Shown here piece after piece: positions 1 to 10,350 of a stretch of DNA of 58,086 nt. The stretch spans positions 90,886 through 148,971 of the forward strand of contig JARKUF010000016.1 in the NCBI GenBank assembly GCA_029974015.1, given 5' to 3'. Below the pieces are notes generated by a model. The model saw only the letters and a program-made list of their open reading frames with translations, was not told the DNA's origin and searched no databases. The stretch's first letter is position 1. Every line of letters starts with the position of its first letter. The position numbers and the translations under genes were made by a program. The stretch is from Spirochaetota bacterium (GTDB lineage Bacteria > Spirochaetota > UBA4802 > JAGODF01).

Positions 1-876
1 CTTGAGCATTACAAGATAGGAGACCGCATCAAGGCGATTGTGCTTAGCGTTCTTAAGGATTCGAAGGGCCCCACCATCATACTTTCCAGGTCACACCCGA
101 CCTTTGTGAAGAAACTTTTTGAAATGGAAATACCGGAAGTTTACGACGGTATCGTCGGCATCGTCAATATTGTCAGATTTACGGGCGTCAGGGCAAAGGT
201 GGCCGTGATGAGCGAGAGGGACGACATCGACAGCGTGGGAGCCTGTGTGGGGATGAAAGGGGTGCGGATACAGTCCATAGTCCGGGAGCTCGAGGGGGAG
301 AAGGTCGATGTTGTGGAATACTCCCCTGACCGGGTGACCATGGCTTCGAACGCTCTGACGCCGGCCAGGGTGAAGGAAGTCATTGAAGCAGGGAGAGGCG
401 GTGTCATTGCCGTGGTGGACAAAGACCAGTATAACCTCGCCGTGGGGAAGGGAGGCCACAACGCAAAGCTTGCCTCGCGACTCTGCGGCTTCGATATAGA
501 CATCAAGACCGATGAGCAGTACCGCGAATTCCTGAGCTCCAGCGAATCGAGGGCCCTGGTGGAACAGCTCTTTGCGAAGAAGGACGTGGATGAAACGCCA
601 CTGGAAGAGCTTGGTCTGGAACCCAGGATTATTAAACTTTTAGAGGATGGCGGCATCCTCTCTGTGGAAGACCTTGTTGAGCGTTCCTTTGACGACCTTA
701 TCCAGATAGATGGTATCGGGGAGAAGTCGGCCAAGAAGATACTTGATATAGTTTCGGAAGTGGTGGATTTTGACGACGACGAAGAAGAAGAGGATGAAGC
801 CGGAGAGGAGAACAGCGGAGAAACCGCGGAAGAAACGTCCGGCGAATCTGAAAGAGGTGAGGGGGGGGAAGGATAA
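1..876 (+). CDS. nusA: Transcription termination/antitermination factor NusA (5' end missing)
   Basis: The gene enters from the left edge in frame with base 1, so only the C-terminal ~291 residues are present. The visible part starts in the S1 domain. It continues through two KH domains with the GACVGMKGVRIQ and AVGKGGHNAKLA signatures, then a helix-hairpin-helix segment (IDGIGEKSAKKIL) and a very acidic Asp/Glu-rich tail. NusA binds RNA polymerase and nascent RNA and controls pausing and termination. It lies 57 nt upstream of infB, the conserved nusA-infB order. Identification is firm; only the start is unseen. Confidence 0.96.
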   Translation, partial: LEHYKIGDRIKAIVLSVLKDSKGPTIILSRSHPTFVKKLFEMEIPEVYDGIVGIVNIVRFTGVRAKVAVMSERDDIDSVGACVGMKGVRIQSIVRELEGEKVDVVEYSPDRVTMASNALTPARVKEVIEAGRGGVIAVVDKDQYNLAVGKGGHNAKLASRLCGFDIDIKTDEQYREFLSSSESRALVEQLFAKKDVDETPLEELGLEPRIIKLLEDGGILSVEDLVERSFDDLIQIDGIGEKSAKKILDIVSEVVDFDDDEEEEDEAGEENSGETAEETSGESERGEGGEG

Positions 877-933
877 CCCCCACCCCATGGGCCGGGATCT
901 TCAGAAGTTTATACCAGTAACGTAAGGATATAC

Positions 934-3378
934 ATGAAAGCCATCGAGATTGCACAAAACAACCACGTTTCTTTTGACGACATCATGATCATCTGCAAGG
1001 AGTTGGACATATCCTGCGCCGATGAGGAATCGGAAATCAAGGGGAATGATATTTTTCTCGTGGAAAAGAGGATCGAAACAATCAAGACCCAGCGCGTGAA
1101 AGAGGCGCAGGAGATACTCCGGAAAAGCGCGGAAAGGCGCGATCAGAAAGGGAAAAAAATCAAGTTAAAGCGAAAAGTGCAAGTTTCGAAGGAATTGATC
1201 AAGGACAAACCCGAGGTAGAGGAAAAAAAAGCCGCGAACGAAGTAAAACCGCCTGCAGGCGAAGCGAAGCCAAGATCGAAGCCCGTCCATGAGGCGCGGC
1301 GCGGGGATGAAATTCGGGAACTCAGGCGTCCGGCGGACGGCGTTCCCTCCCGAGGCCAGGGGAAGCCGGCCGGGCAGAACAGGGACCTAAAAAACCTTTT
1401 TAAGCCGAAAGCGGCGCCTCCCGCCGGTGAGGGTGAGAAGAAGAAGGAGGGCGACGCCTTCGCGGGCAAGGAAGGGGCCGGGAAGCGCAAAAAAACGACC
1501 AAGGACAAAGAAAAGGACAAACGTTATAAAAAAGAAAGGGATCGTACCACTTCCGAGAAGAATATAGTCCTAAGGAAAAAGAAAGGCGGCCATCGCGAAG
1601 AGAGGGTTGTCGAAATGGCGACCCCGAAACAGATAGATATCACCGAAAGCATTAGCGTCGGTGACCTTGCGAAAAAAATGAACATCAAGGCGAGCGAGCT
1701 CATCGCAAAGCTGATGAAACTCGGGATGATGGCGGCCATAAACCAGGTTATTGATTCGGAAACGGCGGAGATTCTTGCGTCTGAATACGGCACGGCGGTG
1801 AACGTCGTGTCCCTTTTCCAGGAGACGGTGATAAAAAAGGAGGAGGAGGACAAGGCCGAAGACTGGAGGTCCCGGCCTCCAATTGTGACCGTCATGGGAC
1901 ATGTGGACCATGGAAAGACGAAGCTTCTGGACGCCATCCGCTCAACTAATGTGGTGGCCGGTGAGTTTGGTGGAATTACACAGCATATTGGGGCATACAT
2001 GGTGAAAGTGAACGAACAGCCGATCACTTTCCTGGACACGCCGGGCCACGCGGCATTCACCACAATGCGCGCCAGAGGCGCTTCGGTGACCGACATCGTG
2101 GTCCTGGTTGTCGCCGCTGACGATGGAGTGAAGCCCCAGACTATCGAGGCGATCAACCACGCAAAAGATGCCGGTGTTCCCATCGTCGTGGCGATCAACA
2201 AGATCGATCTTGCAAACGCGAACCCGGAGAGGGTGCGGAGCGAACTGGCGAACTATGGTCTCATCCAGGAGGAATGGGGTGGGCAGACGCTATATGCGGA
2301 GATTAGCGCCAAAAACAAAATCAACATTGAAAAACTCCTGGAACAGGTGCTTCTCCAGGCGGAGATGCTCGACATCAGGGCCAATCCAAAAATCATGGCC
2401 CGGGGGAAAGTGATAGAATCGAAACTCGACGCGGGACGCGGCCCCGTAGCCACGGTCCTTGTTGAAAACGGCACGCTTCACGTCGGCGATTCCTTCGTGA
2501 TAGGGGTGTATTCCGGAAAGGTGAGGGCGATGTTTGATGACCAGGGCAACGCCGTCGATGAGGCCGGCCCCTCAAAGCCTGTAGAGGTCCTGGGGATTTC
2601 CAGTGTGCCCTCCGCGGGGGACCCCGTAGAAGTCGTGGAATCCGACAAGTATGCGAAGCAGATCGCCCAGAAACGGCAGGAGCTTTACAGGCTCGAGTCG
2701 GCGAAAAAGATCCGCAAGGTGACCCTGGAGGACCTCAACGAACTCATTAAGGAAGGGGAGGTCCAGGAGCTCAGGATTATAATCAAGGCCGATGTGGACG
2801 GTTCCATGCAGGCGCTGAAAGAAGCCCTGGAAAAGTTGTCCACGGGGGAAGTCCGTGTGAAAGTGATTCACGCGGGCACCGGGGGGATCAACGAGTCTGA
2901 CGTTATGCTCGCATCTGCGTCAAACGCGATCATCATCGGTTACCATGTGCGGCCCTCGTCCAGGGTCCTCGACCTTGCTGAGAAAGAAAATGTTTCGATC
3001 AAATTCTACAATATCATATTTGAAGTCACCGGCGATATCCGGGCTGCCATGGAGGGAATGCTCTCACCGGAGTTCAAGGAAGAGATTACCGGAGGAGGGG
3101 AAATAAGGCAGGTTTTCAAAATATCGAAGATCGGCGCCGTGGCCGGATGCCTGGCGACTGCGGGGAAGCTGGAAAAATCCAACAAGATCAGGGTGATAAG
3201 AGAAGGGGTCGTCATTTACGACGGCGGCATAAAGACCTTGAAGCGGTTCAAGGACGACGTGTCAATGGTGGAAGCCGGGCAGGACTGCGGAATTCTTCTG
3301 GAGAACTTCAATGACGTGAAGGATGGGGATTCCTTCGAGACCTACAGGATCGTCCAGATCGCAAAGAAGCTTGAATGA
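934..3378 (+). CDS. infB: Translation initiation factor IF-2
   Basis: Cytosolic GTPase that places initiator tRNA on the 30S subunit. The 814-residue protein opens with a short helical N-terminal module. A long Lys/Glu/Arg-rich low-complexity linker follows (about residues 60-220), then a second IF2_N module and the G domain. The G1 motif GHVDHGKT starts at residue 322, G3 DTPGH at 368 and G4 NKID at 422. The C-terminal beta-barrel and fMet-tRNA-binding domains follow, ending in [11 protein letters not shown]. The ATG at 934 is the first in frame after nusA. Length and order are normal for the family. rbfA and truB follow closely, as in the classic nusA operon. Confidence 0.98.
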   Translation: MKAIEIAQNNHVSFDDIMIICKELDISCADEESEIKGNDIFLVEKRIETIKTQRVKEAQEILRKSAERRDQKGKKIKLKRKVQVSKELIKDKPEVEEKKAANEVKPPAGEAKPRSKPVHEARRGDEIRELRRPADGVPSRGQGKPAGQNRDLKNLFKPKAAPPAGEGEKKKEGDAFAGKEGAGKRKKTTKDKEKDKRYKKERDRTTSEKNIVLRKKKGGHREERVVEMATPKQIDITESISVGDLAKKMNIKASELIAKLMKLGMMAAINQVIDSETAEILASEYGTAVNVVSLFQETVIKKEEEDKAEDWRSRPPIVTVMGHVDHGKTKLLDAIRSTNVVAGEFGGITQHIGAYMVKVNEQPITFLDTPGHAAFTTMRARGASVTDIVVLVVAADDGVKPQTIEAINHAKDAGVPIVVAINKIDLANANPERVRSELANYGLIQEEWGGQTLYAEISAKNKINIEKLLEQVLLQAEMLDIRANPKIMARGKVIESKLDAGRGPVATVLVENGTLHVGDSFVIGVYSGKVRAMFDDQGNAVDEAGPSKPVEVLGISSVPSAGDPVEVVESDKYAKQIAQKRQELYRLESAKKIRKVTLEDLNELIKEGEVQELRIIIKADVDGSMQALKEALEKLSTGEVRVKVIHAGTGGINESDVMLASASNAIIIGYHVRPSSRVLDLAEKENVSIKFYNIIFEVTGDIRAAMEGMLSPEFKEEITGGGEIRQVFKISKIGAVAGCLATAGKLEKSNKIRVIREGVVIYDGGIKTLKRFKDDVSMVEAGQDCGILLENFNDVKDGDSFETYRIVQIAKKLE

Positions 3379-3405
3379 TGTTTCCCGGGATTGCGGGGGC
3401 TTGCC

Positions 3406-3786
3406 ATGGCGGGGTACAGAAAAGAAAAATTGGAAGCGGAGATACGGCGGGTGATCGCCGATACCTTCCTAAAGGAGATAAAAGACCCGAGGATAGGGTT
3501 TCTCACCGTTACAGGCGTCAAGCTGAGCAAAGATTACACTACGGCCAGAGTAGGGATTTCCGTAATTGGGGACGATCGTGAAAAGAAGCTTTCACTTGCG
3601 GGGGCCGAGTCGGCGGCGGGTTATATTCAGCACATTGTGGGCAAGGCGATCAGGATGAGAGTCGTCCCCAGGATTTTCTTTCAACTCGACTCATCAATAG
3701 AGGACGGGATGAGGGTGACGGGGCTCATCGACGGCCTTTCGAGCAAAAACGATGTTCCCGGCGATGAGGATGGAACACCTGAGTAA
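3406..3786 (+). CDS. rbfA: 30S ribosome-binding factor RbfA
   Basis: Small KH-fold factor for late 30S maturation and cold adaptation. The 126 residues show the family pattern KEKLEAEIRRVIADTFL, then KDPRIGFLTVTGVKLSKD and the C-terminal RVVPRIFFQLDSSIEDGMR. The ATG at 3406 is chosen over an upstream in-frame TTG at 3391 because family members begin just before this Tyr-Arg-Lys start. The gene lies 27 nt after infB and its 3' end overlaps truB, so it is probably in the nusA-infB transcription unit. Confidence 0.95.
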   Translation: MAGYRKEKLEAEIRRVIADTFLKEIKDPRIGFLTVTGVKLSKDYTTARVGISVIGDDREKKLSLAGAESAAGYIQHIVGKAIRMRVVPRIFFQLDSSIEDGMRVTGLIDGLSSKNDVPGDEDGTPE

Positions 3787-4690
3787 CGCCGTAATCCTCA
3801 TCGACAAGCCGGAGGGCGTCACCTCGAGCGACACCCTCAACATGGTAAAGAGAATCACGGGCCTGCGAAAGGCGGGACACTCTGGTACCCTGGATAAATT
3901 TGCTTCCGGTCTACTGGTGGTGTGCAGCGGTCCGGCGACAAAGCTCACCAGGTATTTTTTGGAACAGGAGAAGCGCTACTCCGCCGGCATAAGGCTGGGT
4001 GTTGTGACGGACACCCTCGATCCCGAAGGGGATGTCCTGGAGCGGAAGGAAGTACCGGAAATGACCGATGAGGTCCTGGATAAAGTGATGCAATCCTTCA
4101 TCGGGAAACAGCTCCAGCTCCCTCCGGTATTTTCGGCGCTTAAAATGGGGGGAAAACGCGCATCGGACATCGCCAGAGCGGGCGAGGCGGTCGAGTTGAA
4201 GGGCCGAGAGGTGGAGATTACCCATCTTACCCTGAAGAAAGACAGGGACGATGCCGCCCTCCTTCATGCAGAAATAACCTGCTCCAAGGGAACCTATGTC
4301 CGTTCCCTGGCGAGGGATATAGGGGAGTTCCTTGGTACGGGAGCTTTTCTGGAAAGCCTCAGGAGGACCTGGTCGGGCGGTTTTTCAGTGCTCAATGCGG
4401 TGACCATTGAGGAGCTCAAATCCGGGTTGGCGCACCGGAACGAAAAAAAGTGGATTCTTGATCCTTTGAAAGCATTGGAGGGAATGGGAATTATTCGACT
4501 GAAACCGGGAATCGAGAGAAAGGCCCTCAACGGGGCCCCCTTTTCCCGGGAGGATGTGGAAAGCATTACCGCAGGGGCCGAAGGCCCCAGCCTGGTTTTG
4601 GATGCATGCAAAAAACTGATTGCAATAGTGGAGCCGGATTTCGTTAAATGGTCTATCCGCTATCTCAATGTGTTCAGCGATCGGGAGTAG
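3752..4690 (+). CDS. truB: tRNA pseudouridine(55) synthase TruB
   Basis: Converts U55 of tRNAs to pseudouridine. The N-terminal family motif ILIDKPEGVTSSDTL and the catalytic GHSGTLDKFASGLL (active-site Asp in TLD) are clear. KGTYVRSLARDIGEFLGTGA and a C-terminal domain follow. At 312 residues the length is normal. Three in-frame ATGs are possible (3752, 3764, 3770) and none has a convincing ribosome site; the longest is given. All of them overlap the 3' end of rbfA by 17-35 nt, which suggests translational coupling. Confidence 0.95.
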   Translation: MFPAMRMEHLSNAVILIDKPEGVTSSDTLNMVKRITGLRKAGHSGTLDKFASGLLVVCSGPATKLTRYFLEQEKRYSAGIRLGVVTDTLDPEGDVLERKEVPEMTDEVLDKVMQSFIGKQLQLPPVFSALKMGGKRASDIARAGEAVELKGREVEITHLTLKKDRDDAALLHAEITCSKGTYVRSLARDIGEFLGTGAFLESLRRTWSGGFSVLNAVTIEELKSGLAHRNEKKWILDPLKALEGMGIIRLKPGIERKALNGAPFSREDVESITAGAEGPSLVLDACKKLIAIVEPDFVKWSIRYLNVFSDRE

Positions 4691-4807
4691 AGACGCCCCC
4701 TGAAATGCGGGACGAGGGAAGCATGTACTCTGTGAAAATTTTTTTTGATACCCATAGGAGCCGGATTGCACGGCGATCATTGGCGCCCAATGGTAATAAT
4801 ATCAAAA

Positions 4808-4927
4808 GGGAACCTCTAAAAATTTAATTTTAAAGGTTCCCATAAGTTGTAACGACCGGCAAACTCGGTACTTGGGTTTTTCCGCCCTCCGAAGGCGGGC
4901 AAAAAAACCTAATTTTTGAAGGTTGCC
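4808..4927 (+). repeat. Full-length 120-bp two-hairpin intergenic repeat, copy 1
   Basis: The element starts GGGAACCTC and ends AAGGTTGCC. The left arm is a hairpin around an AT-rich AAATTTAATTTT core (4808-4841). A spacer with TTGTAAC and GGCA follows, then a GC-rich hairpin (about 4874-4911) built on CCGCCC-TCCGAA-GGCGGG flanked by GGGTTTTT and AAAAACC. It lies between truB and rpsO, in the same orientation as the copy at 26399 and opposite to 39228 and 54260. Together with the flanks it fills most of the 266-nt gap, and it may also stop read-through from the truB side. Confidence 0.85.
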
Positions 4928-4956
4928 AAAATTAACAATGTAGGGGGAGTTGTACC

Positions 4957-5217
4957 GTGTTACAGCAGAAAAGCGAATTGATCAGTAAATACAAAAGGCA
5001 CGAAAATGACACCGGCTCACCGGAAGTCCAGATCGCCCTTTTAACGAACAGAATCAATCATTTGACCGAACATTTCAAGGTGCACAAGAAGGACTTCCAT
5101 TCGAGAACGGGTCTGCTCAAGCTCGTTGGGCAGAGACGCAGGCTTCTCTCATACCTGAAGGACAAGGACCTCGGCAGGTACAGGGAAGTCATCCAGTCGC
5201 TCGGCCTGAGAAGATAG
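4957..5217 (+). CDS. rpsO: 30S ribosomal protein S15
   Basis: Primary 16S rRNA-binding protein of the small subunit. The 86 residues match S15 throughout: [34 protein letters not shown] and [17 protein letters not shown]. The start is a GTG at 4957, preceded by a strong GGGGGAG at 4943-4949 (7-nt spacing). It directly precedes pnp, the widespread rpsO-pnp pair. S15 often autoregulates its own mRNA, but no specific operator could be recognised here. Confidence 0.98.
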   Translation: MLQQKSELISKYKRHENDTGSPEVQIALLTNRINHLTEHFKVHKKDFHSRTGLLKLVGQRRRLLSYLKDKDLGRYREVIQSLGLRR

Positions 5218-5242
5218 TACGTTAAGTGCTCCGGCTTTAGAG

Positions 5243-5267
5243 GTCCGCCGTCGTCGTGTGTGCGGAC
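5243..5267 (+). promoter_or_regulatory. Stem-loop in the rpsO-pnp leader
   Basis: GTCCGC (5243-5248) pairs with GCGGAC (5262-5267) around a 13-nt loop, 28 nt before pnp, with no T-run. In other bacteria the rpsO-pnp spacer holds an RNase-processed hairpin through which PNPase autoregulates. By position this stem is a candidate equivalent; the function is inference. Confidence 0.4.
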
Positions 5268-5294
5268 GCGGTAAATTAAGAACAGGTGGAATAT

Positions 5295-7379
5295 ATGAGC
5301 ACTGAATTGAGCGTGAATATAGGGTCGAGGCCCCTCGGGTTTAATACGGGATACCTGGCCAAACAGGCTGATGGCGCCGTCCTAGTGTCAAGCGGGGAGG
5401 CGGTCGTTTTTGCGAGCGCGGTCGTTTCAAAAGAAGTTAGGGAAGGGCAGGATTTTTTCCCCCTCACCGTGGATTTCAGGGAAAAATGGTATGCTGCGGG
5501 CAAGTTTCCCGGCGGTTTCATCAAGAGGGAAGGAAGGCCCAGCGATAGGGAAATTCTAACAAGCCGCCTTACCGACAGGCCCATACGGCCTCTTTTTCCT
5601 AAAGATTTTATCAACGAAGTTCAAATTATCATTTATGTGTTTTCCTCAGATTCGGAAACACAGGTGGACATCCTGGCGATCAACGCAGCTTCGGCCGCGC
5701 TTTCTGTGTCTGGACTTCCCTTCAAGGGCCCTGTGGGGGCCGTGCGCATAGGAAGGGTGGAAGGCCGGTGGATCGTCAATCCGACCCATGCCGAGTGCGC
5801 CAGGAGCGACATAGACCTCGTGGTGGCAGGGACCGCCAGGGCAGTCACCATGATTGAGGGACAGTCGAGCAATGTGAGCGAAGAGGACATGATCGCCGCC
5901 GTGGAGCTCGCACATGAAAATATAAAGAAAATTTGCGCGACCCAGGAGAAACTCAAGGAAACGGCAGGAAAACAAGATTTCCAGTACACGCCCGCCTTTC
6001 GCGACTCCGCCCTTGAAACGCTGGTCAGGGAGAAATACATTTCTTCATTAAAAGCCTTGGATGAGATCCGAGAGAAAAAAGCCAGGGAAGACAGGTTTAA
6101 CGCCCTGGTTGCCCAGATTGTAGAAGAGAACAGGGAACAGTTTCCCGACACCATCGGTCAGGTCCGCGGTATTGCCGACGATATCGATAAGGAGAACGTC
6201 AGGGCGAATATCCTTGATAAAAAATCGAGGCCTGACGGTAGGGGGCTTACGGAGATTCGTCCCATTGACATCATCCTCGGGATTCTTCCAAGAGCGCACG
6301 GTTCCGCCGTCTTCACCAGAGGGCAGACGCAGAGCCTCGGAGTAGTCACTCTGGGAAGCGTTTCCGACGCCCAGAAAGTTGATAATATCGACGGTGAAAC
6401 TTCGAAAAGATTCATGCTTCATTACAATTTTCCGCCCTTTTCGGTGGGAGAAACGGGCAGGACCGGAGGCGCGGGACGGCGTGAGATAGGCCACGGAATG
6501 CTCGCCGAGCGTTCCCTCGAATACGCCCTCCCGAGTGCGGAAAAATTTCCCTACACCATCAGGGTGGTGTCCGAAATTCTCGAGTCGAACGGTTCGTCCT
6601 CCATGGCTTCGGTCTGTTCCGGCTCACTTTCGCTGTTCAACGCAGGGGTTCCCTTGAAAAGCGCCGTAGCGGGAATCGCAATGGGACTCATCATGGAAGG
6701 AGACCGCTACAGCATCCTGAGCGATATAATGGGGCTGGAGGACCACCTGGGGGACATGGACTTCAAGGTCGCCGGCACCGAAACGGGCATCACGGCCTTC
6801 CAGCTTGACATCAAAATCGAGGGTATTACCCCCGCCATCATGCGGGAAGCCCTTGCCCAGGCAAGGGAGGGGCGGCTCCACATACTTGCAAAGATGAAAG
6901 AAGCGATTCGGGAGCCTGAGAAGAACCTCTCCCCGCACGCTCCGCGCATCGTTACCTTGCAGGTCCCCGTTGACAAGATCGGGGACGTCATCGGCCCCGG
7001 CGGAAGGATTATAAAGGGCATTGTGGAGGAAACAAAGGCCGACGTTAACATAGACAACGACGGCACAGTGACGATATCGGGCCACAACCAGGAGTCCCTG
7101 GAAAAAGCCCTCGATATCATCCATTCCATCATCGCGGAAGTCGAGGTGGGGAAAATTTACCGGGGGACCGTGAAACGGGTCATGGAATACGGCGCCTTTG
7201 TTGAGATACTGAGGGGCAAGGAGGGCCTGGTCCACATTTCCAAGCTCGACCACAGGAAGGTCAACAACGTGAGCGATATCCTAAAGGAGGGTGATGTTAT
7301 CAACGTGAAGGTCCTCGGTATCGACAAAATTGGCCGTATTGACCTGAGCAGGAAGGATGCCCTCGATTCCAGGAATTGA
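5295..7379 (+). CDS. pnp: Polyribonucleotide nucleotidyltransferase (PNPase)
   Basis: Phosphorolytic 3'-5' exoribonuclease of the RNA degradosome. The 694 residues contain two RNase PH-like domains (first about 10-230, second about 310-540, with RPDGRGLTEIRPI and SDIMGLEDHLGDMDFKVAGT). A KH domain with the GPGGRIIK loop and a C-terminal S1 domain (GTVKRVMEYGAFVEI...GLVHISKL) follow. The ATG at 5295 is preferred over an in-frame GTG at 5286 because AGGTGG at 5284-5289 is correctly spaced only for the ATG. It forms the standard pair with rpsO. Confidence 0.97.
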   Translation: MSTELSVNIGSRPLGFNTGYLAKQADGAVLVSSGEAVVFASAVVSKEVREGQDFFPLTVDFREKWYAAGKFPGGFIKREGRPSDREILTSRLTDRPIRPLFPKDFINEVQIIIYVFSSDSETQVDILAINAASAALSVSGLPFKGPVGAVRIGRVEGRWIVNPTHAECARSDIDLVVAGTARAVTMIEGQSSNVSEEDMIAAVELAHENIKKICATQEKLKETAGKQDFQYTPAFRDSALETLVREKYISSLKALDEIREKKAREDRFNALVAQIVEENREQFPDTIGQVRGIADDIDKENVRANILDKKSRPDGRGLTEIRPIDIILGILPRAHGSAVFTRGQTQSLGVVTLGSVSDAQKVDNIDGETSKRFMLHYNFPPFSVGETGRTGGAGRREIGHGMLAERSLEYALPSAEKFPYTIRVVSEILESNGSSSMASVCSGSLSLFNAGVPLKSAVAGIAMGLIMEGDRYSILSDIMGLEDHLGDMDFKVAGTETGITAFQLDIKIEGITPAIMREALAQAREGRLHILAKMKEAIREPEKNLSPHAPRIVTLQVPVDKIGDVIGPGGRIIKGIVEETKADVNIDNDGTVTISGHNQESLEKALDIIHSIIAEVEVGKIYRGTVKRVMEYGAFVEILRGKEGLVHISKLDHRKVNNVSDILKEGDVINVKVLGIDKIGRIDLSRKDALDSRN

Positions 7380-7487
7380 CCGTTATCGGGCAGGCCCTTC
7401 ACATCCCAATCCCGGGCGAAAGAGCTTGAACCGGGCCGCGACCCTCAATCAAAGAGCCTTTTCGGCGAATTCCGGGGAAGGTATTTG

Positions 7488-8747
7488 ATGATTGAAAAAT
7501 TCACTACGGCCGGTGGAATCACTGTCCTCCTTGAGCCGATCGAGGGGGTCGTGTCGATATCCGCTGGCCTCTGGGTGAAGACCGGTTCGCGCCACGAGGG
7601 GCCGGGAGAGCACGGATACGCCCACTTTATCGAGCACATGCTTTTCAAGGGCACGGAAAATTATTCCGCCCGGGATATTGCGCGTCTCGTTGACCGCGTG
7701 GGTGGACAGCATAACGCTGCAACCAACCGGGAATACACCTGCTACTACATCAACGTAATATCCGACCATCTGGCACTCACCGTGGAACTCCTGGCCGACA
7801 TGTACTATCGGTCCCTTTTCGAGAAAGGGGAGATCGACAAAGAGAGGAATGTCATTATCGAGGAGATCCGCATGTACGAGGACACTCCCGATGAGCTGGT
7901 GCATGACCATTTCATTGAGGCGATTCTCGCGGACCACCCCCTGGGACATTCGATTATCGGGGATATCGACAGCATTACGAATGTGGACCGGAAAAAATTG
8001 GTTGATTTTTTTTCCGATTACTACCTGAATAAAAACTGCCTATTTGTCATTGCGGGAAAATTCGACATCGATGAGGCGAAACGACTCATAGAAAAAAGGT
8101 TTTCCGCGGGCCGTCCGGGGACCGAGAGGAAGACGGCGGGAAATGGCGCGGCTAAAAGACTCCTGAGACGACATGTTCAGCGGGACCTTGAGCAGGTCCA
8201 CGTCTGCATCGGTGCTGAAGGAGTGAATAAAAACGACAAAGATCGGTGGGCCCTTTATGCCCTGAGCACCCTCCTTGGAGGGAGCATGTCCTCCAGACTC
8301 TTTCAGAACATCAGGGAAAAAGAAGGGCTCTGCTATTCGATCTATTCGTTCCATTCCTCGTATATGGACCGAGGGATTTTTGGCATTTATTGCGGAACGG
8401 CGCCGGAAAATTTTGAAAGGATAATCGACCTTGTCCTGAGGGAATGCGGGGAGATCGTGGAAAAGGGAGTGTCGGAGGAGGAGCTCCTCGACACAAAAGC
8501 CTACATCAAGGGCAATATCGCATTGAGCATGGAAAGCACCGAGGTGAGGATGGGCCAGCTTGCCAGAAACGAGATGAATTATGGCAGGTACGTCCCTTTC
8601 GAAGAAATTGTGGAAAACATAAATAAGGTGACCAGGGCGGATATCGACAGGATTACCCGGAGGCTTCTCACCGGTGGGGATCTCACCCTCGTTTCGATTG
8701 GGAACCTCGACGAGGCGGGCATAAAAAAGGAAATCAGGCTTTTATAA
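7488..8747 (+). CDS. M16 family zinc peptidase (pitrilysin/processing-peptidase type)
   Basis: Predicted zinc metallopeptidase of 419 residues. The inverted zinc motif HFIEH is at residues 46-50, and the distal Glu ligand lies in the IIEEIRMYED stretch near 125. The C-terminal half has the inactive M16 domain with the LGGSMSSRLFQNIREKEGLCYSI signature (split here only for description). The ATG at 7488 has GGGGAAGG upstream; a TTG immediately before it is not needed. No signal peptide is visible, so it is probably cytoplasmic. It follows pnp by about 108 nt, an order also common in other bacteria. Confidence 0.93.
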   Translation: MIEKFTTAGGITVLLEPIEGVVSISAGLWVKTGSRHEGPGEHGYAHFIEHMLFKGTENYSARDIARLVDRVGGQHNAATNREYTCYYINVISDHLALTVELLADMYYRSLFEKGEIDKERNVIIEEIRMYEDTPDELVHDHFIEAILADHPLGHSIIGDIDSITNVDRKKLVDFFSDYYLNKNCLFVIAGKFDIDEAKRLIEKRFSAGRPGTERKTAGNGAAKRLLRRHVQRDLEQVHVCIGAEGVNKNDKDRWALYALSTLLGGSMSSRLFQNIREKEGLCYSIYSFHSSYMDRGIFGIYCGTAPENFERIIDLVLRECGEIVEKGVSEEELLDTKAYIKGNIALSMESTEVRMGQLARNEMNYGRYVPFEEIVENINKVTRADIDRITRRLLTGGDLTLVSIGNLDEAGIKKEIRLL

Positions 8748-8837
8748 ACGGTCCCGGGCGGTATGTGATTTTTTTGGCCCGCGCCCGGCATGGCGGCGTG
8801 TTTCGGCAGTTTATTTTTCAAGCATGAGGTAAACCAG

Positions 8838-9230
8838 ATGGCAAGCAGAGGCGATGCGATCAACAGCACTATCGGGGAAGGGTCAGTCTTCGAGGGCAAG
8901 TTCTATATCAGCGGGTCTCTCCGAATCGATGGAAAATTCGAAGGTGAAATTAAAACCGACGAGGAGCTTGTCGTGGGTGAAACCGGCAAGGTGAAGACGA
9001 ACATCAACGCGAAATCGGTCGTCATTGCTGGCACCGTCATAGGGAACATCTCCGCCGACGATGAAGTGAAACTGCTTGAAACCGGCAGGGTCCTGGGCGA
9101 TATTGTGACCCCCACACTGACCATCCAAAGGGGCGTGATAGCCCAGGGTTCGATTACAATCACCGGGGGGCACAAAAAAGACGTCAAAAAACTCATTGAA
9201 GATTCTTACGGTGTAGAACCGAAGGGATGA
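8838..9230 (+). CDS. Bactofilin (DUF583 polymer-forming cytoskeletal protein)
   Basis: 130 residues with the beta-helical bactofilin core: INSTIGEGSVFEGKFYISG, LRIDGKFEGEI, then repeated short strands with GNI and GDI turns, ending in TPTLTIQRGVIAQGSI. Bactofilins polymerise without nucleotide and scaffold cell-wall enzymes and cell shape. The ATG at 8838 has a GAGGT site 7 nt upstream; an upstream in-frame ATG at 8790 would add an unrelated N-terminus. The gene directly precedes a LysM/M23 peptidase, a bactofilin-M23 pairing seen in many bacteria, which suggests local peptidoglycan remodelling. Confidence 0.92.
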   Translation: MASRGDAINSTIGEGSVFEGKFYISGSLRIDGKFEGEIKTDEELVVGETGKVKTNINAKSVVIAGTVIGNISADDEVKLLETGRVLGDIVTPTLTIQRGVIAQGSITITGGHKKDVKKLIEDSYGVEPKG

Positions 9231-9309
9231 TTGTTTCACCTGAAAATATTCTTCATCAATGCGCCGGGCGGTTCCGATATATAAAAAAGGCGCGCCCGGA
9301 ATTATTATC

Positions 9310-10326
9310 ATGAAAAGTTTTTTTAGCAAACCATACAATGTGGGCAGGGTGACCGTATATTTTCTCGGCAAGGAACTTATCGCGCTTTACCGGGGTAAGA
9401 GGAAAACCCGCCTGAAGAAATTTCGGTATGCGGATTTTCCTTCAAGGAAAACCTTTGTGGTTGCGGCCTGCGCTGTTGCCCTCCTTGCCGCTGCGGTCCT
9501 GAGCGTGCCGCGGGTTAGAGATGCGCAGCCAATCCGGATTACCGATGATGAAGCTGAAAAGGCGAGGATTCTGTCGTCCAGCGAAACCGAGTATGTTGAG
9601 CCGACCGATGAAAAGAGGGTTGAAATCAAGATACACCGCGTGAAAAAGGGTGAAACCCTAAGCAAGATCGCCAAAACATACGGCGTTTCGATGGAAACCA
9701 TCTGCGGCAGTAATAATCTTAACTCATATGACCTCGTGAATGTCGGGATGACGCTTAAAATTCCGACGCGGGACGGTATCATCCATACCCTGAAATCCGG
9801 CGAGCAGGTGGCGAGGGTGGTACAAAAATATCGGGTGCCGCTTGAAAAAGTACTGGCCGCCAACGAGATCAGAAACGTCGACTTCTACAGGCCAAATCAA
9901 CAACTGTTCATTCCCGATGCGAAACCTCAGAATTTGATACGTGGGTTTTTGTGGCCTACGATAACGAAACGGGCAGTTACATGCGGGTACGGCTGGAGGA
10001 ACCATCCAATATTCAATCATCGTCATTTTCACAAAGGGCTTGATATCTACTGCCAGTACGACTGGGTACGCTCCACCAAGTATGGGAAGGTGACTTATAC
10101 GGGATGGCTCGGCGGGTACGGGCGGACCGTGGTTGTTTCCCATCCAGGGGGGTGGAAATCACTGTATGGACATCTATCCAGGATATCAGTGCGTAACGGT
10201 CAATACGTAAAACAGGGCCAGATTATTGGCAGGGGAGGCAACACAGGAAATTCTACGGGCCCTCATCTCCATTTCGAGCTTATCAACAACGGCGACTCCA
10301 AAAATCCCTACAGGCTCTTGAAATAA
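9310..10326 (+). CDS. LysM/M23 peptidoglycan endopeptidase, membrane-anchored
   Basis: 338-residue envelope protein. A basic N-terminal stretch is followed by one membrane segment (TFVVAACAVALLAAAVLSV, about residues 53-71) and then two LysM modules (IHRVKKGETLSKIAKTYGVS; a second at IHTLKSGEQVARVVQKY). A C-terminal M23 lysostaphin-type domain has zinc residues in HFHKGLDI and HLHFE. It probably cuts peptide cross-links in the periplasm. The ATG at 9310 fits the topology, but its ribosome site is weak; an ATG at 9259 is the alternative. A clear terminator follows. It is adjacent to the bactofilin gene. Confidence 0.93.
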   Translation: MKSFFSKPYNVGRVTVYFLGKELIALYRGKRKTRLKKFRYADFPSRKTFVVAACAVALLAAAVLSVPRVRDAQPIRITDDEAEKARILSSSETEYVEPTDEKRVEIKIHRVKKGETLSKIAKTYGVSMETICGSNNLNSYDLVNVGMTLKIPTRDGIIHTLKSGEQVARVVQKYRVPLEKVLAANEIRNVDFYRPNQQLFIPDAKPQNLIRGFLWPTITKRAVTCGYGWRNHPIFNHRHFHKGLDIYCQYDWVRSTKYGKVTYTGWLGGYGRTVVVSHPGGWKSLYGHLSRISVRNGQYVKQGQIIGRGGNTGNSTGPHLHFELINNGDSKNPYRLLK

Positions 10327-10350
10327 CCGGGAAAAGACCTTGTGCCGTAT